64,000 nucleotides of DNA from Nocardioides kribbensis (GTDB taxonomy: Bacteria > Actinomycetota > Actinomycetes > Propionibacteriales > Nocardioidaceae). Shown here one piece after another: positions 39,401 through 47,375 of the stretch; the first letter of the stretch is position 1; every line of letters starts with the position of its first letter. The notes beneath the pieces are model-generated. The model worked only from the letters and a program-made list of their open reading frames with translations. It was not told where the DNA came from and did not search any database. The position numbers were made by a program, and so were the translations under genes. The stretch is from the NCBI RefSeq assembly GCF_015070375.1, contig NZ_JADCLL010000001.1, positions 932,501 to 996,500 on the forward strand, read 5' to 3'.

Positions 39401-40395
39401 TCGGCGTCGACGACGGCGAGGTCCCAGCCGTCGAGCGGCAGCCCGATCCGCACCGGCCCCTCGGCGCCGACGAGGGCGCCGCAGGCCACCACGGTGGCCT
39501 CGGTGGGGCCGTAGGTGTTCCACACCTCCCGGCCCTCGCGGGCCAGCCGGGCGGCCAGCTCCGGCGGCAGCGCCTCGCCGCCGAGGATGACCATGCGCAC
39601 GCGCTCGAGGGCCTCGTCGGGCCAGAGGCTGACCAGGGTGGGCACGGTGGAGACGAGGGTGATGCGGTTGGCGGCCAGCCACGGCCCGACGTCCATGCCG
39701 CTCTTGACCAGCGCACGGGGCGCGGGCACGAGCGTGCCGCCGTAGCGCCAGGCCAGCCACATCTCCTCGCAGCTGGCGTCGAAGGCGACGCTGAGCCCGG
39801 CCATCACCCGGTCGTGCGGGCCGATCGGGTCGTCCTGGAGGAACATCCGCGACTCGGCGTCGACGAAGGCCGCGGCGTTGCGGTGGCTCACGGCCACGCC
39901 CTTGGGGGTGCCGGTGGAGCCGGAGGTGAAGATGACCCAGGCGTCGTCGTCGTGAGCCGGGTCCTCGCGCTCGCGGGGTGCGGCCGCGCGGCGTGGCTCG
40001 ATCGCCAGGTCGGCGCCCACGACGGCGGCGACGTCGGCCTCGCCGAAGACCAGCCGGGCCCGCTCGTCGGGGTCGTCGGCGTCGACGGGCACGTAGGCCG
40101 CGCCCACGAGCAGGGTGGCCATGATCGCGATGTAGAGGTCGGTCGTGCCGCTGGGCAGGCGGACCCCGACCCTGTCGCCGCGGCCCACGCCGAGCGAGGC
40201 CAGCTCGTCGGCCACCTCGTCGGCGGCCTCGGCGAACTCGAGGTAGGTCAGCTGCTCCGCGCCGCTGTCGAGGGCCGTGGCGTCCGGGAAGGTCGCCACC
40301 GTGGTGCGGAAGACGTCGACCAGGGTCCGGGGGGCGGGCGCCGCCGCGCCGCGGCGCAGGGCGCTCGTCGGGGCGGTGCTCGTCGTGTCGCTCAC
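36481..40395 (-). CDS. Pls/PosA-type NRPS-like poly-amino-acid synthetase
   Basis: The 1,304-aa protein has the layout of epsilon-poly-L-lysine synthetase (Pls). Residues about 25-515 are an adenylation domain (VIFTSGSTGTPKGV, NTYGPTEATV, GRADDQVKLGGRR, RTSGKVDRD). Residues 520-600 are a carrier domain with the phosphopantetheine Ser535 in DVGGGSLTA. Then come membrane segments (about 590-690, 815-905, 1060-1130) alternating with three left-handed-beta-helix-like, acyltransferase-type domains near 700-800, 930-1000 and 1190-1290. The ten pocket residues read by eye are D-A-E-S-I-G-T-V-V-K, with Glu at the third position, as expected for a basic amino acid such as lysine. It has no condensation domain. 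The start GTG lacks a clear ribosome site. It is coupled to the M1 peptidase. Confidence 0.85.
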   Translation of the reverse strand: MSDTTSTAPTSALRRGAAAPAPRTLVDVFRTTVATFPDATALDSGAEQLTYLEFAEAADEVADELASLGVGRGDRVGVRLPSGTTDLYIAIMATLLVGAAYVPVDADDPDERARLVFGEADVAAVVGADLAIEPRRAAAPREREDPAHDDDAWVIFTSGSTGTPKGVAVSHRNAAAFVDAESRMFLQDDPIGPHDRVMAGLSVAFDASCEEMWLAWRYGGTLVPAPRALVKSGMDVGPWLAANRITLVSTVPTLVSLWPDEALERVRMVILGGEALPPELAARLAREGREVWNTYGPTEATVVACGALVGAEGPVRIGLPLDGWDLAVVDADGHEVPVGETGELIIGGVGLARYLDPVKDAEKYAPMPTLGWERAYRSGDLVVHDPAGLLFGGRADDQVKLGGRRIELGEVDSALLALPGVVGAAAAVRRSRTGNQLLVGYVTVDERYDAAAAVAALRRDLPAALVPRLAVVDDIPTRTSGKVDRDALPWPLSAVSPQESGLTGTAARIAELWNEVLGASVTRREEDFFDVGGGSLTAAQVVTLLRREHPDVAVGDVYDHPTLGGLADFVDSMDAGVDNAQDRLVPPIPLKTQAGQVAAVVALRALAAPRWAVWLLAASTLVHDLLDVGGLPTAPWWLLGPAALLVLTPPGRMVLAAGAARLWLRGITPGDYPRGGKVHLRVWAAERMVDQLGATALSGAPLITWYARLLGARVGRHADLHSVPPVTGFLRLGAGCSVEPEVDLTGYWVDGDVLHLGEVRVGRRARVGTRSMLCPGARVGDDAEVAPGSAVVGVVPDGEFWSGAPATRVSGAARGPWSERPASSAAWVVAYAAVAVALGLLPALAVGAGALVALLGADLSAGTVTGPLDLLGALLPWLVPGTLVGLLVLAALVLGVVRLAALGLSPGVYPVRSRAALGVWATVRVLDEARTWLFPLYSSTLTPAWLRLLGARVGADVEASTVLMVPALTTVNDLAFLADDTLIGGYELGGGWLRVERVKIGKRAFVGNSGMAAPGRKVPKRALVAVLSAAPNRKTARAGESWLGSPPAALRRTTGAGDDARTYAPPTRLRVARALWEAARVVPLACTVLLHAVVGLLALAAAGAVTGPGGGAAVLVVVVLALVPLLVAGGLVAAALATATKWLLVGRHRSGTHPLWSSFVWRNELADTFVEVVAAPWFARLATGTPLLTAWFRSMGSTVGRGVWCETYWLPEADLVELGDGATVNQGSVVQTHLFHDRLLATDRVRVRRGGTLGPNSVILPAASIGRHATVGPVSLVMRGESVPDKTIWIGNPIGPWAAGEASS

Positions 40396-40464
40396 GGGGC
40401 GGAGGCTGTCGCAGCCAGGTGAACGGCCGGTGTCGGGTCCGAGGGCTGGGCGCCCCGCGGACCG

Positions 40465-40953
40465 TCACAGACCGCGGCGGATCGCCCCGTCGGTGGTCAG
40501 CTTGTCGCGGGTGAAGTCGTCGGCCGGGAGGTCGGGGTTGCGCGCCATGGCCCCGCGCAGCTGGCGGGCCAGCTCGGGGGCGTCGCCCAGGATCGGGGTG
40601 GCGACCGAGAGCGGCGCCTCGTCGGGGCGCGTCACCCGGAAGCGCAGCTGGGCGAGGTTGCCGACGTTGACCCACCGCACGTCCACCCGGGCCGGGGCGT
40701 CCAGCGAGCGGGTCTGCGTGCGCCCGAACATCGACACCGAGAAGGTGTTCTCGGCGGCGTCGACCTCGACCGCCACGGTCGCGAAGAGCCACAGCCCGGC
40801 GAGGAGCAGGAGGTCGAGGACCCCGAGGGCCACCAGGACGCCCACCCCGGCCCCACCGGCGACGTTGACCACGGTCGCCGCGAGCGCCGCCACCGTCAGC
40901 ACCAGGATGATGAGGCGCCACAGCGGCGTCGAGCGGATGGTGCGGTTCTCCAC
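40465..40953 (-). CDS. Two-TM membrane protein of unknown function
   Basis: The 162-aa protein has two close transmembrane helices (about 12-32 LIILVLTVAALAATVVNVAG and 38-60 VLVALGVLDLLLLAGLWLF). A beta-rich, PH-like domain follows (VEVDAAENTFSVSMFGRTQTRSL, DVRWVNVGNLAQLRF). Such small two-helix plus PH-like proteins are common in actinobacteria and have no known role. The GTG has GGAGGAG 6 bases upstream, a good start. It stands just upstream of the Pls-like gene (69-base gap) on the same strand. Confidence 0.7.
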   Translation of the reverse strand: MENRTIRSTPLWRLIILVLTVAALAATVVNVAGGAGVGVLVALGVLDLLLLAGLWLFATVAVEVDAAENTFSVSMFGRTQTRSLDAPARVDVRWVNVGNLAQLRFRVTRPDEAPLSVATPILGDAPELARQLRGAMARNPDLPADDFTRDKLTTDGAIRRGL

Positions 40954-41003
40954 GACGGTCTCCTCCGGTCAGCCCAGGCGGCTGCGGGCACTGTGCGGAC
41001 CTC

Positions 41004-41513
41004 GTGAGGGACCACGCGGACACGGTCCACGACGTCGGCCGCGTTTCCTGGGGCCTCGCGGGCACGGCCTACGGCACCACCGCCGACGGGCTCGCGCTCA
41101 CCCTCGACGCGATGGCCGTGATGGTCACCGGGCTGGCCGGCGGTGTGGAGGCCGCCGGAGGAGTGGTCGGGGGCGTGCGGTCGACGGTCCGGGACACGAT
41201 CGCCGACATCGTGGGCGCCATCGGCTCCGCGGTGGTGAAGTTCCTCTCCGTGGTCTTCGCCCCCGACGCGATCCGGTCCCTGACGACCAAGGTCGCCAGC
41301 CTCGCCGCCAAGATCGGGAAGTTCGTCGACGACCTCATCGTGTCGATGGGGCGCTTCGGGGACCTGCTCGACGACCTCCTCGACATGGCCCGCACCACCG
41401 GGCAGAACCTGATGAAGTTCGAGGACGCCTGGAGCAACGCCACGCTCAAGACGCCGGACATCGCCCTCAACGGCGCCACCCAGCTCTCCCAGCTCGACGA
41501 CGACAACCCCTGA
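41004..41513 (+). CDS. ESX/polymorphic-toxin-like helical protein, probably a remnant
   Basis: The 169-aa protein is almost all helix: AGTAYGTTADGLALTLDAMAV, then VEAAGGVVGGVRSTVRDTI and VASLAAKIGKFVDDLIVSMG. This resembles the WXG100-linked middle region of large ESX-secreted proteins (polymorphic toxins) of actinobacteria. It has no N-terminal WXG motif and no toxin domain, and ends with TQLSQLDDDNP. The GTG at 41004 is weakly supported. It may be an orphan fragment of a lost toxin gene, or a small secreted protein. It is divergent from the two-TM protein. Base composition matches the neighbours. Confidence 0.5.
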   Translation: MRDHADTVHDVGRVSWGLAGTAYGTTADGLALTLDAMAVMVTGLAGGVEAAGGVVGGVRSTVRDTIADIVGAIGSAVVKFLSVVFAPDAIRSLTTKVASLAAKIGKFVDDLIVSMGRFGDLLDDLLDMARTTGQNLMKFEDAWSNATLKTPDIALNGATQLSQLDDDNP

Positions 41514-41523
41514 GCGCGACCGG

Positions 41524-41547
41524 CCGGGCGGTCAGTTGACCGCCCGG
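41524..41547. terminator. 11-bp palindromic stem-loop between convergent genes
   Basis: CCGGGCGGTCA and TGACCGCCCGG flank a 2-base centre. It lies between 41513 and 41532 and overlaps the stop codon of the acyl-CoA ligase. It can act on both strands. Confidence 0.65.
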
Positions 41548-43139
41548 TCGCGACCCTCCCAGTAGGGAGCGCGCAGCGAGCGCTTGAGGATCTTGCCCGT
41601 GGGGTTGCGCGGGAGCAGGTCGAGGATGTCCACGGACTTGGGGCACTTGAAGTGCGCGAGGTGCTCGCGGCAGTGGGCGATGAGCTCCTCCGGCGTCGCC
41701 GAGGCGCCCTCCCTGAGCGAGACCACGGCCTTGACCGCCTCGCCCCAGGTGTCGTCGGGCACCCCGATGATGGCGACCTCCATCACCGCGGGGTGCTCGG
41801 CCAGCACGCGCTCGATCTCAGGGCTGTAGATGTTCTCCCCGCCCGAGATGATCATGTCCTTGAGCCGGTCCTCGACGAAGACGTAGCCACCGTCGTCGAC
41901 CCGGCCCATGTCGCCGGTGCGGAACCAGCCGTCGGCCGTGACGACCTCGGCGGTGGCCTCGGGCTTGTTCAGGAAACCCTTCATCAGCTGCGGCGTGCGC
42001 AGCCAGATCTCGCCGTGCTCGCCCACCGGGAGGTCCTCCAGCGTGGCCGGGTCGACGATGCGCACCTCGACGTCGGGCACCGGGCGCCCCGCCGAGACCA
42101 GCCGCTCCGGGTGCTCGGGGTCGCGGTGGTCCTCGGGCATGAGGTGGGTGGCGACGCCCGCGACCTCGGTGAGGCCGTAGACCTGGATGAAGTCGGTGTC
42201 GGGCCAGGCCTGCATCGCCGCGCGCAGCAGCGGGGGCGGCATCGGCGCCGCGCCGTAGGTGTAGGTGCGCAGCGCGCCGAAGAGCTTGACCGCGTCGGGG
42301 CCCGCCTGCAGGACCTGGGCCAGCACGGCGGGCACGAGGAAGGTGCGGTTGGCGCCGGCCATGATCGCCCCGGCCAGGGACGCGCCGTCGGGCTCGCGGG
42401 TCATCACGCTGGGGATGCCGTCGTGGATGCCGAAGAGCACGTAGGACGAGCCGCCGACGTGGAAGAGCGGCATGGCCACCATGGACTTGTCACCGGGCTC
42501 GAACTCCCAGCCGTCGTGGGCGTTGACGGTGTGGGCGACCATGTTGGCGTGGGTCAGCATGACCCCCTTGGGGCGCCCGGTCGTGCCGGAGGAGTAGAGC
42601 ACCAGGCAGGTGTCGTCGGGCGTGACGGCCGGGTCGCGGTCGACCGGGGTGGCGGCGGCCAGCATGGCCTCGTAGGCGTCGCCCTCGGCCCCGTCGGTGG
42701 TCACCTCGACGACGTGCTCCACGCCGGTCAGCCGCTCGCGCACCCGCTCGAGCAGCGGCACCAGCTCGGAGCCCACCACGACGACCGTGGCCCCCGAGTC
42801 GTTGACGGCGTAGTCGACCTCGTCGGGCGCCAGGCGCCAGTTGACGACGGCGTTGGCCGCGCCCAGCATCGCGGCGGCGAGGGAGACCTCGACGCAGGCC
42901 GGGTGGTTCTTGTCGAGGAAGGCCACGACGTCGCCGCGACCGACGCCGAGGTCGCGCAGCGCCCCCGCGGCGCGACGCACCCGGTCGTGCCACTGCGACC
43001 ACGTCCAGGTGCGGCCGAGGTAGGTCATGCACTCGCCGTCGGGGTCCACCGACGCCCAGTGGGCCAGCCGGTCGTCGACGAAGACGGCCGTGGGGGCGGG
43101 GCGGGAGGACGTGGTCTCGGGCGTCGCCGTGGCACTCAT
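41532..43139 (-). CDS. Acyl-CoA ligase (FadD-like, AMP-forming)
   Basis: The 535-aa ANL enzyme has LVLYSSGTTGRPKGVMLTH (P-loop), QVYGLTEVAGVAT, WFRTGDMGRVDDGG, ISGGENIYSPEIE and NPTGKILKR (catalytic Lys). It activates a carboxylic acid with ATP to the acyl-AMP and then to CoA thioester. Chain length cannot be told. There is no carrier-domain fusion. The ATG at 43139 is favoured because CACAAT lies 7 bases upstream, with a possible -35 TTGTGG at 17-bp spacing. It is divergent from the HtrA-type protease. Confidence 0.85.
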   Translation of the reverse strand: MSATATPETTSSRPAPTAVFVDDRLAHWASVDPDGECMTYLGRTWTWSQWHDRVRRAAGALRDLGVGRGDVVAFLDKNHPACVEVSLAAAMLGAANAVVNWRLAPDEVDYAVNDSGATVVVVGSELVPLLERVRERLTGVEHVVEVTTDGAEGDAYEAMLAAATPVDRDPAVTPDDTCLVLYSSGTTGRPKGVMLTHANMVAHTVNAHDGWEFEPGDKSMVAMPLFHVGGSSYVLFGIHDGIPSVMTREPDGASLAGAIMAGANRTFLVPAVLAQVLQAGPDAVKLFGALRTYTYGAAPMPPPLLRAAMQAWPDTDFIQVYGLTEVAGVATHLMPEDHRDPEHPERLVSAGRPVPDVEVRIVDPATLEDLPVGEHGEIWLRTPQLMKGFLNKPEATAEVVTADGWFRTGDMGRVDDGGYVFVEDRLKDMIISGGENIYSPEIERVLAEHPAVMEVAIIGVPDDTWGEAVKAVVSLREGASATPEELIAHCREHLAHFKCPKSVDILDLLPRNPTGKILKRSLRAPYWEGRDRAVN

Positions 43140-43146
43140 GGCCCAG

Positions 43147-43175
43147 ATTGTGACCGAGAGCACAGTCAGCCACAA
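43147..43175 (-). promoter_or_regulatory. promoter of the acyl-CoA ligase gene
   Basis: TTGTGG (43170-43175) and CACAAT (43147-43152), read on the minus strand, are 17 bp apart. The -10 ends 7 bases before the ATG, so a leaderless transcript is possible. Both hexamers differ from consensus. Confidence 0.45.
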
Positions 43176-43257
43176 GGGTCCGTCCCGTGCCGGCTTCTTC
43201 CCCCGCCAACAGGGCCGTCTCAGCCTGGTCACAGGGTGGCTGAGCACAGTCGTCACC

Positions 43258-44538
43258 ATGAACGACTTCCCTCGCGACGAGCAGCCCGCCGGCCCCACCC
43301 GCCCCGACCAGCCGGCCTGGTCCGCCCCGGCCGGCCCGCCGCCGCCCCCGCCCTACGCCGGGTCGACGGCCGTGGCCGAGCGGCCTCGGCGCGGGCGCAC
43401 CGTGTTCGCGGCCGGCCTGCTCACCGCCGCGCTCGTCGTGGGCGGCGGCGCCGGTCTCGGCGGTGCGGCGGTCTGGTCCTCGCTCAGCGACGACGCCACG
43501 GGCGGGTCGGCGTCCGGGGCCTCGACGGCGAGCACCACCTCGCAGGTGGTCGACACCCCCGAGGACCCCGGCGAGCAGGGCACGGTGCAGCAGGTGGCCC
43601 AGGAGGTGCTGCCCTCGGTGGTCAAGATCGAGGTGCAGGGTGCCCAGGAGTCCGGCTCCGGCTCGGGCATCGTGCTCAGCTCCGACGGCCAGATCCTCAC
43701 CAACAACCACGTGGTCGAGGTGGCCGGCGACTCGGGCACCATCCAGGTCGACTTCAACGACGGTTCGACGGCGCTGGCCGAGATCGTCGGCACCGACCCG
43801 CTCACCGACACCGCCGTGATCCAGGCCCAGGACGTCAGCGGCCTGACCCCCGCCACCATCGGCTCCTCCGACGACCTCCAGGTCGGGCAGGGCGTCGTGG
43901 CCATCGGCTCGCCCTACGGCCTCGACGCCACCGTCACCAGCGGCATCGTGAGCGCGCTGGACCGCCCCGTCGACGTCGGCTCCGACAGCGAGGGCAACAC
44001 CACCGCCTACCCCGCCGTGCAGACCGACGCGGCGATCAACCCCGGCAACAGCGGCGGCCCGCTGGTCGACATGTACGGCCACGTCGTCGGCATCAACTCC
44101 TCCATCCGCACCGCCGGCAGCGGCTCGAGCTCGCCCTTCGGCGAGACCGCCGAGGGCGGCTCGATCGGCCTCGGGTTCGCGATCCCGATCGACGAGGTCA
44201 TGCCGATCGTGGAGCAGATGGTCGACGGCGAGACGCCCACCCACGCCCGGCTCGGCATCACCGTGAGCGACGTGCGCGCCGAGGGCGGCTCGACCGCGGC
44301 CGTCGTCGACGGCGCCCAGGTGCAGGAGATCGGCGACGGCTCGACGGCGGGCGACGCGGGCCTGCAGGCCGGCGACGTGATCACCCGCATCGACGACACC
44401 GCCATCTCGGGCTCCGACTCGCTCATCGCCACCATCCGCTCCTACCGCCCCGGCGACACCGTCACCGTGACCTACGTGCGCGACGGCGAGGAGCAGACCA
44501 CCGACCTCGAGCTCGACTCCGACGCCACCACCTCCTGA
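43258..44538 (+). CDS. HtrA/DegP-like serine protease with PDZ domain
   Basis: The 426-aa membrane-anchored S1C protease has a Pro-rich cytoplasmic N-terminus and one transmembrane helix (about 48-70 TVFAAGLLTAALVVGGGAGLGG). A Ser/Thr-rich linker and the trypsin-like domain follow, with His in LTNNHVVE, Asp in DPLTDTAVIQ and Ser in NPGNSGGPLVD. The C-terminal PDZ domain is at about 330-420 (DAGLQAGDVITRIDD). This group degrades or refolds damaged envelope proteins, with PDZ-gated activity. The ATG follows CACAGT by 7 bases. It is divergent from the ligase gene. Confidence 0.9.
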   Translation: MNDFPRDEQPAGPTRPDQPAWSAPAGPPPPPPYAGSTAVAERPRRGRTVFAAGLLTAALVVGGGAGLGGAAVWSSLSDDATGGSASGASTASTTSQVVDTPEDPGEQGTVQQVAQEVLPSVVKIEVQGAQESGSGSGIVLSSDGQILTNNHVVEVAGDSGTIQVDFNDGSTALAEIVGTDPLTDTAVIQAQDVSGLTPATIGSSDDLQVGQGVVAIGSPYGLDATVTSGIVSALDRPVDVGSDSEGNTTAYPAVQTDAAINPGNSGGPLVDMYGHVVGINSSIRTAGSGSSSPFGETAEGGSIGLGFAIPIDEVMPIVEQMVDGETPTHARLGITVSDVRAEGGSTAAVVDGAQVQEIGDGSTAGDAGLQAGDVITRIDDTAISGSDSLIATIRSYRPGDTVTVTYVRDGEEQTTDLELDSDATTS

Positions 44539-44556
44539 CCCCGTCGCGACCGGAGG

Positions 44557-45636
44557 TCAGTCACTGGGAGGTCGGTCACCACGAGGGAGTCGGCGCTGGA
44601 AGGCGCCGGCTCCCTCGGCCGCGCGGAAGCCGAGGGCGTCGTTGACCGCCACCATCGGCGCGTTGGCGTCGGCGTTCCAGGTCAGCACGCGGCGCACGGA
44701 GGGGTCGGTGGACTGCAGCAGCCGCAGGTTGGCCGTCTTGACCGCCAGCCCGAGCCGGTGGCCGCGGTGCTCCCGGCGCACCAGGGTGCCCCACTGGAAG
44801 GCCCGGCCCGGCTCGTGGCTGCCGGTGACCAGGTCGGTGTAGGCGACCACGTCGCCGTCGGCGTCGAGCGCGACGGTGCCGATCCTCGTGCGGCCCTGAC
44901 GGCGCTGCACCTCCTCGGCCTCGCGCACCCCGGCGGGGTCGGCGGTCCCGGGCTCGCGGTCGAGGTCGCCGGTCGGGGCGTCGGACTCCACCCGGGCGCT
45001 CGCCTCGGCCCACCCCCGCAGCAGCTCCTCGGGCACCGGCCCCACGAAGGAGCGCAGCGTGTGGTCCGGGTGGTGCGTGGCCGCCTGCTCGGCGAGGACC
45101 GCCAGGCGGTCGGGGTCGACGGGCAGCTCGAGCGTGCGCAGCACCTCGACCAGGCCCAGCTCGAAGCGGTGGCGGCGCAGGAACGCCGGCCCCGCTTCGG
45201 CGGCCCCGTGGTCCGCGGCCCCCGCAGGCCACCAGGTCCGGGCCTGCACGACGCTGCGCCCGCGCTCGCGTGCGACCCCGAGCAGGTGCTCGAGCACGGC
45301 GGAGCCGTGGCCGCGGCGCCGGTGCGCCGGGGCGGTGCCCACCTCGACCTCGGCGGTCTCGAGGTTGTCGCGCAGGCTCGCGCCGATCCACCCCGTGGCC
45401 ACCACCTCCCCGCCCACCAGCCCGGCGTAGGCGCTCGCCCGCCGGGTCCGGCTCGCGCCCGACACCTGACCCTGCAGCTGCAGGCGCAGCTCCTCGCGCC
45501 GCCACGGCGTCGCGAGCTCCTCGTGCCCGTGACGCTGGGCGGCCTCGTAGGTCGCGTGCCACGGGTCGAAGGACCCCGGGTCGAAGGGGTCGACCTCCAC
45601 CACCGTCAGCGCGCCCGACGCCGCGGTCTCGCTCAC
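44557..45636 (-). CDS. Tandem-GNAT acetyltransferase
   Basis: The 359-aa protein has two GNAT-like halves. The first (residues about 50-170) has VGTAPAHRRRGHGSAVLEHLL as acetyl-CoA loop. The second (about 230-350) has TLVRREHRGHRLGLAVKTANL and VLTWNADANAPMVAVNDALGF. Tandem GNATs include mycothiol synthase, but the divergent first half and the AMVAVN motif fit a broader group of unknown substrate. The GTG overlaps the ABC-F stop (GTGA), so it is in an operon with that gene. Confidence 0.75.
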   Translation of the reverse strand: MSETAASGALTVVEVDPFDPGSFDPWHATYEAAQRHGHEELATPWRREELRLQLQGQVSGASRTRRASAYAGLVGGEVVATGWIGASLRDNLETAEVEVGTAPAHRRRGHGSAVLEHLLGVARERGRSVVQARTWWPAGAADHGAAEAGPAFLRRHRFELGLVEVLRTLELPVDPDRLAVLAEQAATHHPDHTLRSFVGPVPEELLRGWAEASARVESDAPTGDLDREPGTADPAGVREAEEVQRRQGRTRIGTVALDADGDVVAYTDLVTGSHEPGRAFQWGTLVRREHRGHRLGLAVKTANLRLLQSTDPSVRRVLTWNADANAPMVAVNDALGFRAAEGAGAFQRRLPRGDRPPSD

Positions 45637-47318
45637 CGGGCGCGCTCCACGCGGCCCTCGTCCCACACCGGCCCGTCGGACTCGTAGACGTCGCCGTCGG
45701 CGCCGTAGACCAGGAACCGGTCGAAGCCGCGCGCGAACCAGCGGTCGTGGGTGACGGCCAGCACCGTGCCCTCGAAGGCCTCCAGCCCCTCCTCCAGCGC
45801 CTCGGCCGACTGCACGTCGAGGTTGTCGGTGGGCTCGTCGAGCAGCAGCAGGGTGGCGCCGGAGAGCTCGAGGAGCAGGATCTGGAAGCGGGCCTGCTGC
45901 CCGCCGGAGAGCGACTCGAAGCGCTGCTCCGCGGCGTGGGCCAGCTCGTAGCGGTCGAGCACCCGGGCGGCCTGCTCGCGCCCCATGCCGGCGCGGCGCT
46001 CGTCGCCGCGGTGCAGCACCTCCACGAGCGTGCGCCCGACCAGCTCGGGGTGGTCGTGGGTCTGCACGAACCAGCCCGGCCGCACGCGCGCCCCCAGGCG
46101 GGCCAGCCCGCGGTGGCGCACGGGCTCGATGACCACGTCGCCCACCGGGCGGTGCTCGACGTCGGGGTCGGTGCCGCCCGCGGCGAGCAGGCGCAGGAAG
46201 TGGGACTTGCCCGAGCCGTTGGAGCCGAGCACGGCCACGCGCTCGCCGTACCAGACCTCGAGGTCGAAGGGGTGCATCAGACCGGAGAGCTCCAGGCCCT
46301 CGCAGACGACGGCGCGCTTGCCGGTGCGCCCGCCCTTGAGCCGCATCGTGACCTGCTGCTCGCGGGGCTGGTCGGCCGGCGGTCCGGCCTCCTCGAACTT
46401 GCGCAGCCGGGTCTGCGCCGCGCGGTACTGCGAGGCCAGGCCGTCGTTGTACTCCGCCTTGATCTTGTAGCGCAGCACGAGCGCCTTGAGCTTGGCGTGC
46501 TCCTCGTCCCACCGGCGGCGCAGCTCCTCGAAGCGCAGGAACCGGTCCTTGCGCGCCTGGTGGTAGGAGGAGAAGCCGCCCGGGTGGGTCCACACCGTGT
46601 TGCCGGCGGCGCCGAGCTCGACGGTCACGACGCGGGTGGCGGTGTTGTCGAGCAGCTCGCGGTCGTGGCTGATCATGAGGATCGTCTTGTCGGACTCGCG
46701 GATGCGCTGCTCCAGCCAGATCTTGCCCGGCACGTCGAGGTAGTTGTCGGGCTCGTCGAGCAGCAGCACCTGGTCGGGCCCGCGCAGCAGCAGCTCGAGC
46801 ACGAGGCGCTTCTGCTCCCCGCCGGAGAGGGTCGCCAGCTCGCGGTACTTCGCGCGGTCGAAGGGCACGGCCAGCGCCGCGGTGGTGCAGACGTCCCAGG
46901 TGACCTCGGCGTCGTAGCCCCCGGCGTCGGCGTACTCCCCCAGCGCCGTGGCGTAGGCCATCTGCGTGGCCTCGTCGTCGCTCTCCATCAGCGCCAGCTC
47001 GAGGCGGTCGACCTCGGCGGCCGCCGCGCGCACGCGGGGGCTCGACACGCTGAGCAGCAGGTCGGCCACCGTGGGGGCCTCGCCGAGGTCCTTGCCGACC
47101 ATCTGCCGCATCACGCCGAGACCGCCGGAGCGGGTCACGACCCCGGCGTGGGGCACCAGGTCGCCCGTGATGAGGCGCAGCAGCGTCGTCTTGCCCGCGC
47201 CGTTGGCGCCGACGAGCGCGACCTTGGCCCCCTCGCCCACCCGGAACGACACGTCGTCGAGCAGCACCCGCCCGTCCGGCAGCTCGTAGCGCACCCCGGC
47301 GACATCCACGTGACCCAC
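45633..47318 (-). CDS. ABC-F family ATPase
   Basis: The 561-aa protein has two ABC modules and no membrane segment. The first has Walker A GANGAGKTT and signature LSGGEQKRLVLEL. The second has GSNGSGKSHFLRLL and LSGGQQARFQIL, with the inter-domain linker (about 230-310) KDRFLRFEELRRRWDEEHA between them. ABC-F proteins bind the ribosome E-site and act in translation control or in antibiotic protection; which one cannot be told. The GTG at 47318 is chosen; a GTG 9 bases later is possible. The tandem GNAT is coupled to it. Confidence 0.85.
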   Translation of the reverse strand: MGHVDVAGVRYELPDGRVLLDDVSFRVGEGAKVALVGANGAGKTTLLRLITGDLVPHAGVVTRSGGLGVMRQMVGKDLGEAPTVADLLLSVSSPRVRAAAAEVDRLELALMESDDEATQMAYATALGEYADAGGYDAEVTWDVCTTAALAVPFDRAKYRELATLSGGEQKRLVLELLLRGPDQVLLLDEPDNYLDVPGKIWLEQRIRESDKTILMISHDRELLDNTATRVVTVELGAAGNTVWTHPGGFSSYHQARKDRFLRFEELRRRWDEEHAKLKALVLRYKIKAEYNDGLASQYRAAQTRLRKFEEAGPPADQPREQQVTMRLKGGRTGKRAVVCEGLELSGLMHPFDLEVWYGERVAVLGSNGSGKSHFLRLLAAGGTDPDVEHRPVGDVVIEPVRHRGLARLGARVRPGWFVQTHDHPELVGRTLVEVLHRGDERRAGMGREQAARVLDRYELAHAAEQRFESLSGGQQARFQILLLELSGATLLLLDEPTDNLDVQSAEALEEGLEAFEGTVLAVTHDRWFARGFDRFLVYGADGDVYESDGPVWDEGRVERAR

Positions 47319-47375
47319 GACGAGCCATTGTCCGGCACGCGCGCCCGCAGGGCACCTTCTTTGTCGCGGGGGCCG

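Noticed and set aside
36592-40422. Open frame of 1,276 codons on the plus strand opposite the Pls-like gene
   Set aside because: It is an antisense shadow: His/Gln/Gly/Arg-rich with no domain, while the minus frame shows adenylation and carrier motifs.
36554-41065. Open frame of 1,503 codons on the minus strand in another frame of the Pls region
   Set aside because: Overlaps the Pls-like gene out of frame; Arg/Gly/Pro-rich with no recognisable motif, a GC-driven artefact.
41652-44645. Plus-strand open frame of 997 codons across the acyl-CoA ligase and HtrA genes
   Set aside because: Out of frame with the HtrA gene and antisense to the ligase; composition is that of a shadow.
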